Below are positions 5,530-5,773 of a stretch of DNA of 5,773 bases, one piece after another. Positions within the stretch are counted from its first letter, which is position 1, and every line of letters begins with the position of its first letter. The translations under genes and the position numbers were made by a program. Source of the stretch: Lachnospiraceae bacterium (lineage in GTDB: Bacteria; Bacillota; Clostridia; Lachnospirales; Lachnospiraceae); NCBI GenBank assembly GCA_009774155.1, contig VSNE01000187.1:1-5773 (forward strand). The letters run 5' to 3'. Under the pieces are notes generated by a model. The model was not told the origin of the DNA. It ran no database searches and saw only the letters and a program-made list of their open reading frames with translations.

Positions 5530-5773
5530 TTATTTTTCAGAGCCCTCCGCGGGCTGGATTCCCCGGCGGATTTTATTCATTTCGTCATAATCTAGAATCG
5601 ATATAAGAGAAAATGCTATATCATACTCCTCGTCTTCCCAGATAAGAATATTGTCTTCTCCGATATCAGACTCCAAGTAATAAACAGGAACTTCATCTTC
5701 ATACAATATTTTAAATTCCTTCCCTTTATTGTCAATTCCCATCTTACTTATGGTAAATGTATAAACCAACTCT
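5530..5773 (-). CDS. Unrecognised acidic protein, C-terminal part only
   Basis: The frame runs from the right window edge to a TAA at 5532-5530, giving 80 visible residues. It is probably the end of a longer protein: the frame stays open to the edge, and the possible TTG start at 5769 has no room in the window to show a ribosome binding site. The segment is acidic (YEDEVPVYYLESDIGEDNIL, then IWEDEEYDIAF) and ends ILDYDEMNKIRRGIQPAEGSEK. The pattern of an aromatic-rich strand, then a W-x(5)-Y strand, then an acidic helix with spacing like L-D-x-D-E-M-x-K-I faintly recalls the C-terminal end of DUF4367 domains (often fused to anti-sigma or lipoprotein-like regions). That resemblance is from memory and weak. 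No membrane segment or cysteine is visible in this part. No terminator with a clear T-run follows. Confidence 0.6.
   Translation of the reverse strand, partial: ELVYTFTISKMGIDNKGKEFKILYEDEVPVYYLESDIGEDNILIWEDEEYDIAFSLISILDYDEMNKIRRGIQPAEGSEK

Overview
The window looks like a chromosomal segment from a spore-forming Firmicute of class Clostridia, most likely Lachnospiraceae or a close relative. The evidence is a BofA-type sporulation regulator, a YaaL/DUF2508 protein, a Cys-rich collagen-like protein of the kind found on clostridial and Bacillus spores, strong GGAGG-type ribosome binding sites, sigma-A-like promoters and moderate GC content. No mobile element, CRISPR array, rRNA or tRNA was seen. 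The taxonomic placement is inferred from gene content, not computed.

Layout, left to right. bofA (minus, its C-terminal end cut by the window edge) and a DUF2508/yaaL gene (plus) are divergent across a 120-base spacer. The DUF2508 gene converges on a two-gene potassium uptake operon (minus): ktrB (2717-1374) is followed by ktrA, which begins within a few bases of the ktrB stop. A 15-bp-stem inverted repeat lies between the convergent ends. The ktrBA promoter (TAGACA-17-TATAAT) is back to back with the promoter of a plus-strand GNAT acetyltransferase. After it, on the same strand, comes a CaCA-family sodium/calcium antiporter gene with a clear terminator. That antiporter gene converges on a minus-strand collagen-like gene (Cys cluster, 16 Gly-X-Y triplets, probable jelly-roll C-terminal domain). 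A gene-free stretch of about 310 bases with several inverted repeats follows, and the C-terminal part of an unrecognised acidic protein (minus) ends the window.

Functionally there are two loose themes. Cation homeostasis is represented by KtrAB (K+ uptake gated by a cytosolic RCK ring) and the Na+/Ca2+ exchanger. Sporulation is represented by BofA (control of pro-sigma-K processing) and the spore-surface-like collagen protein. These are separate transcription units, and I see no evidence that they form one system. I did not find a convincing new multi-gene system. The items most worth checking are the divergent bofA/DUF2508 arrangement, the A/U hairpin abutting the ktrB ribosome binding site, the Cys-cluster collagen-like protein, and the structured gene-free region at 5240-5529.
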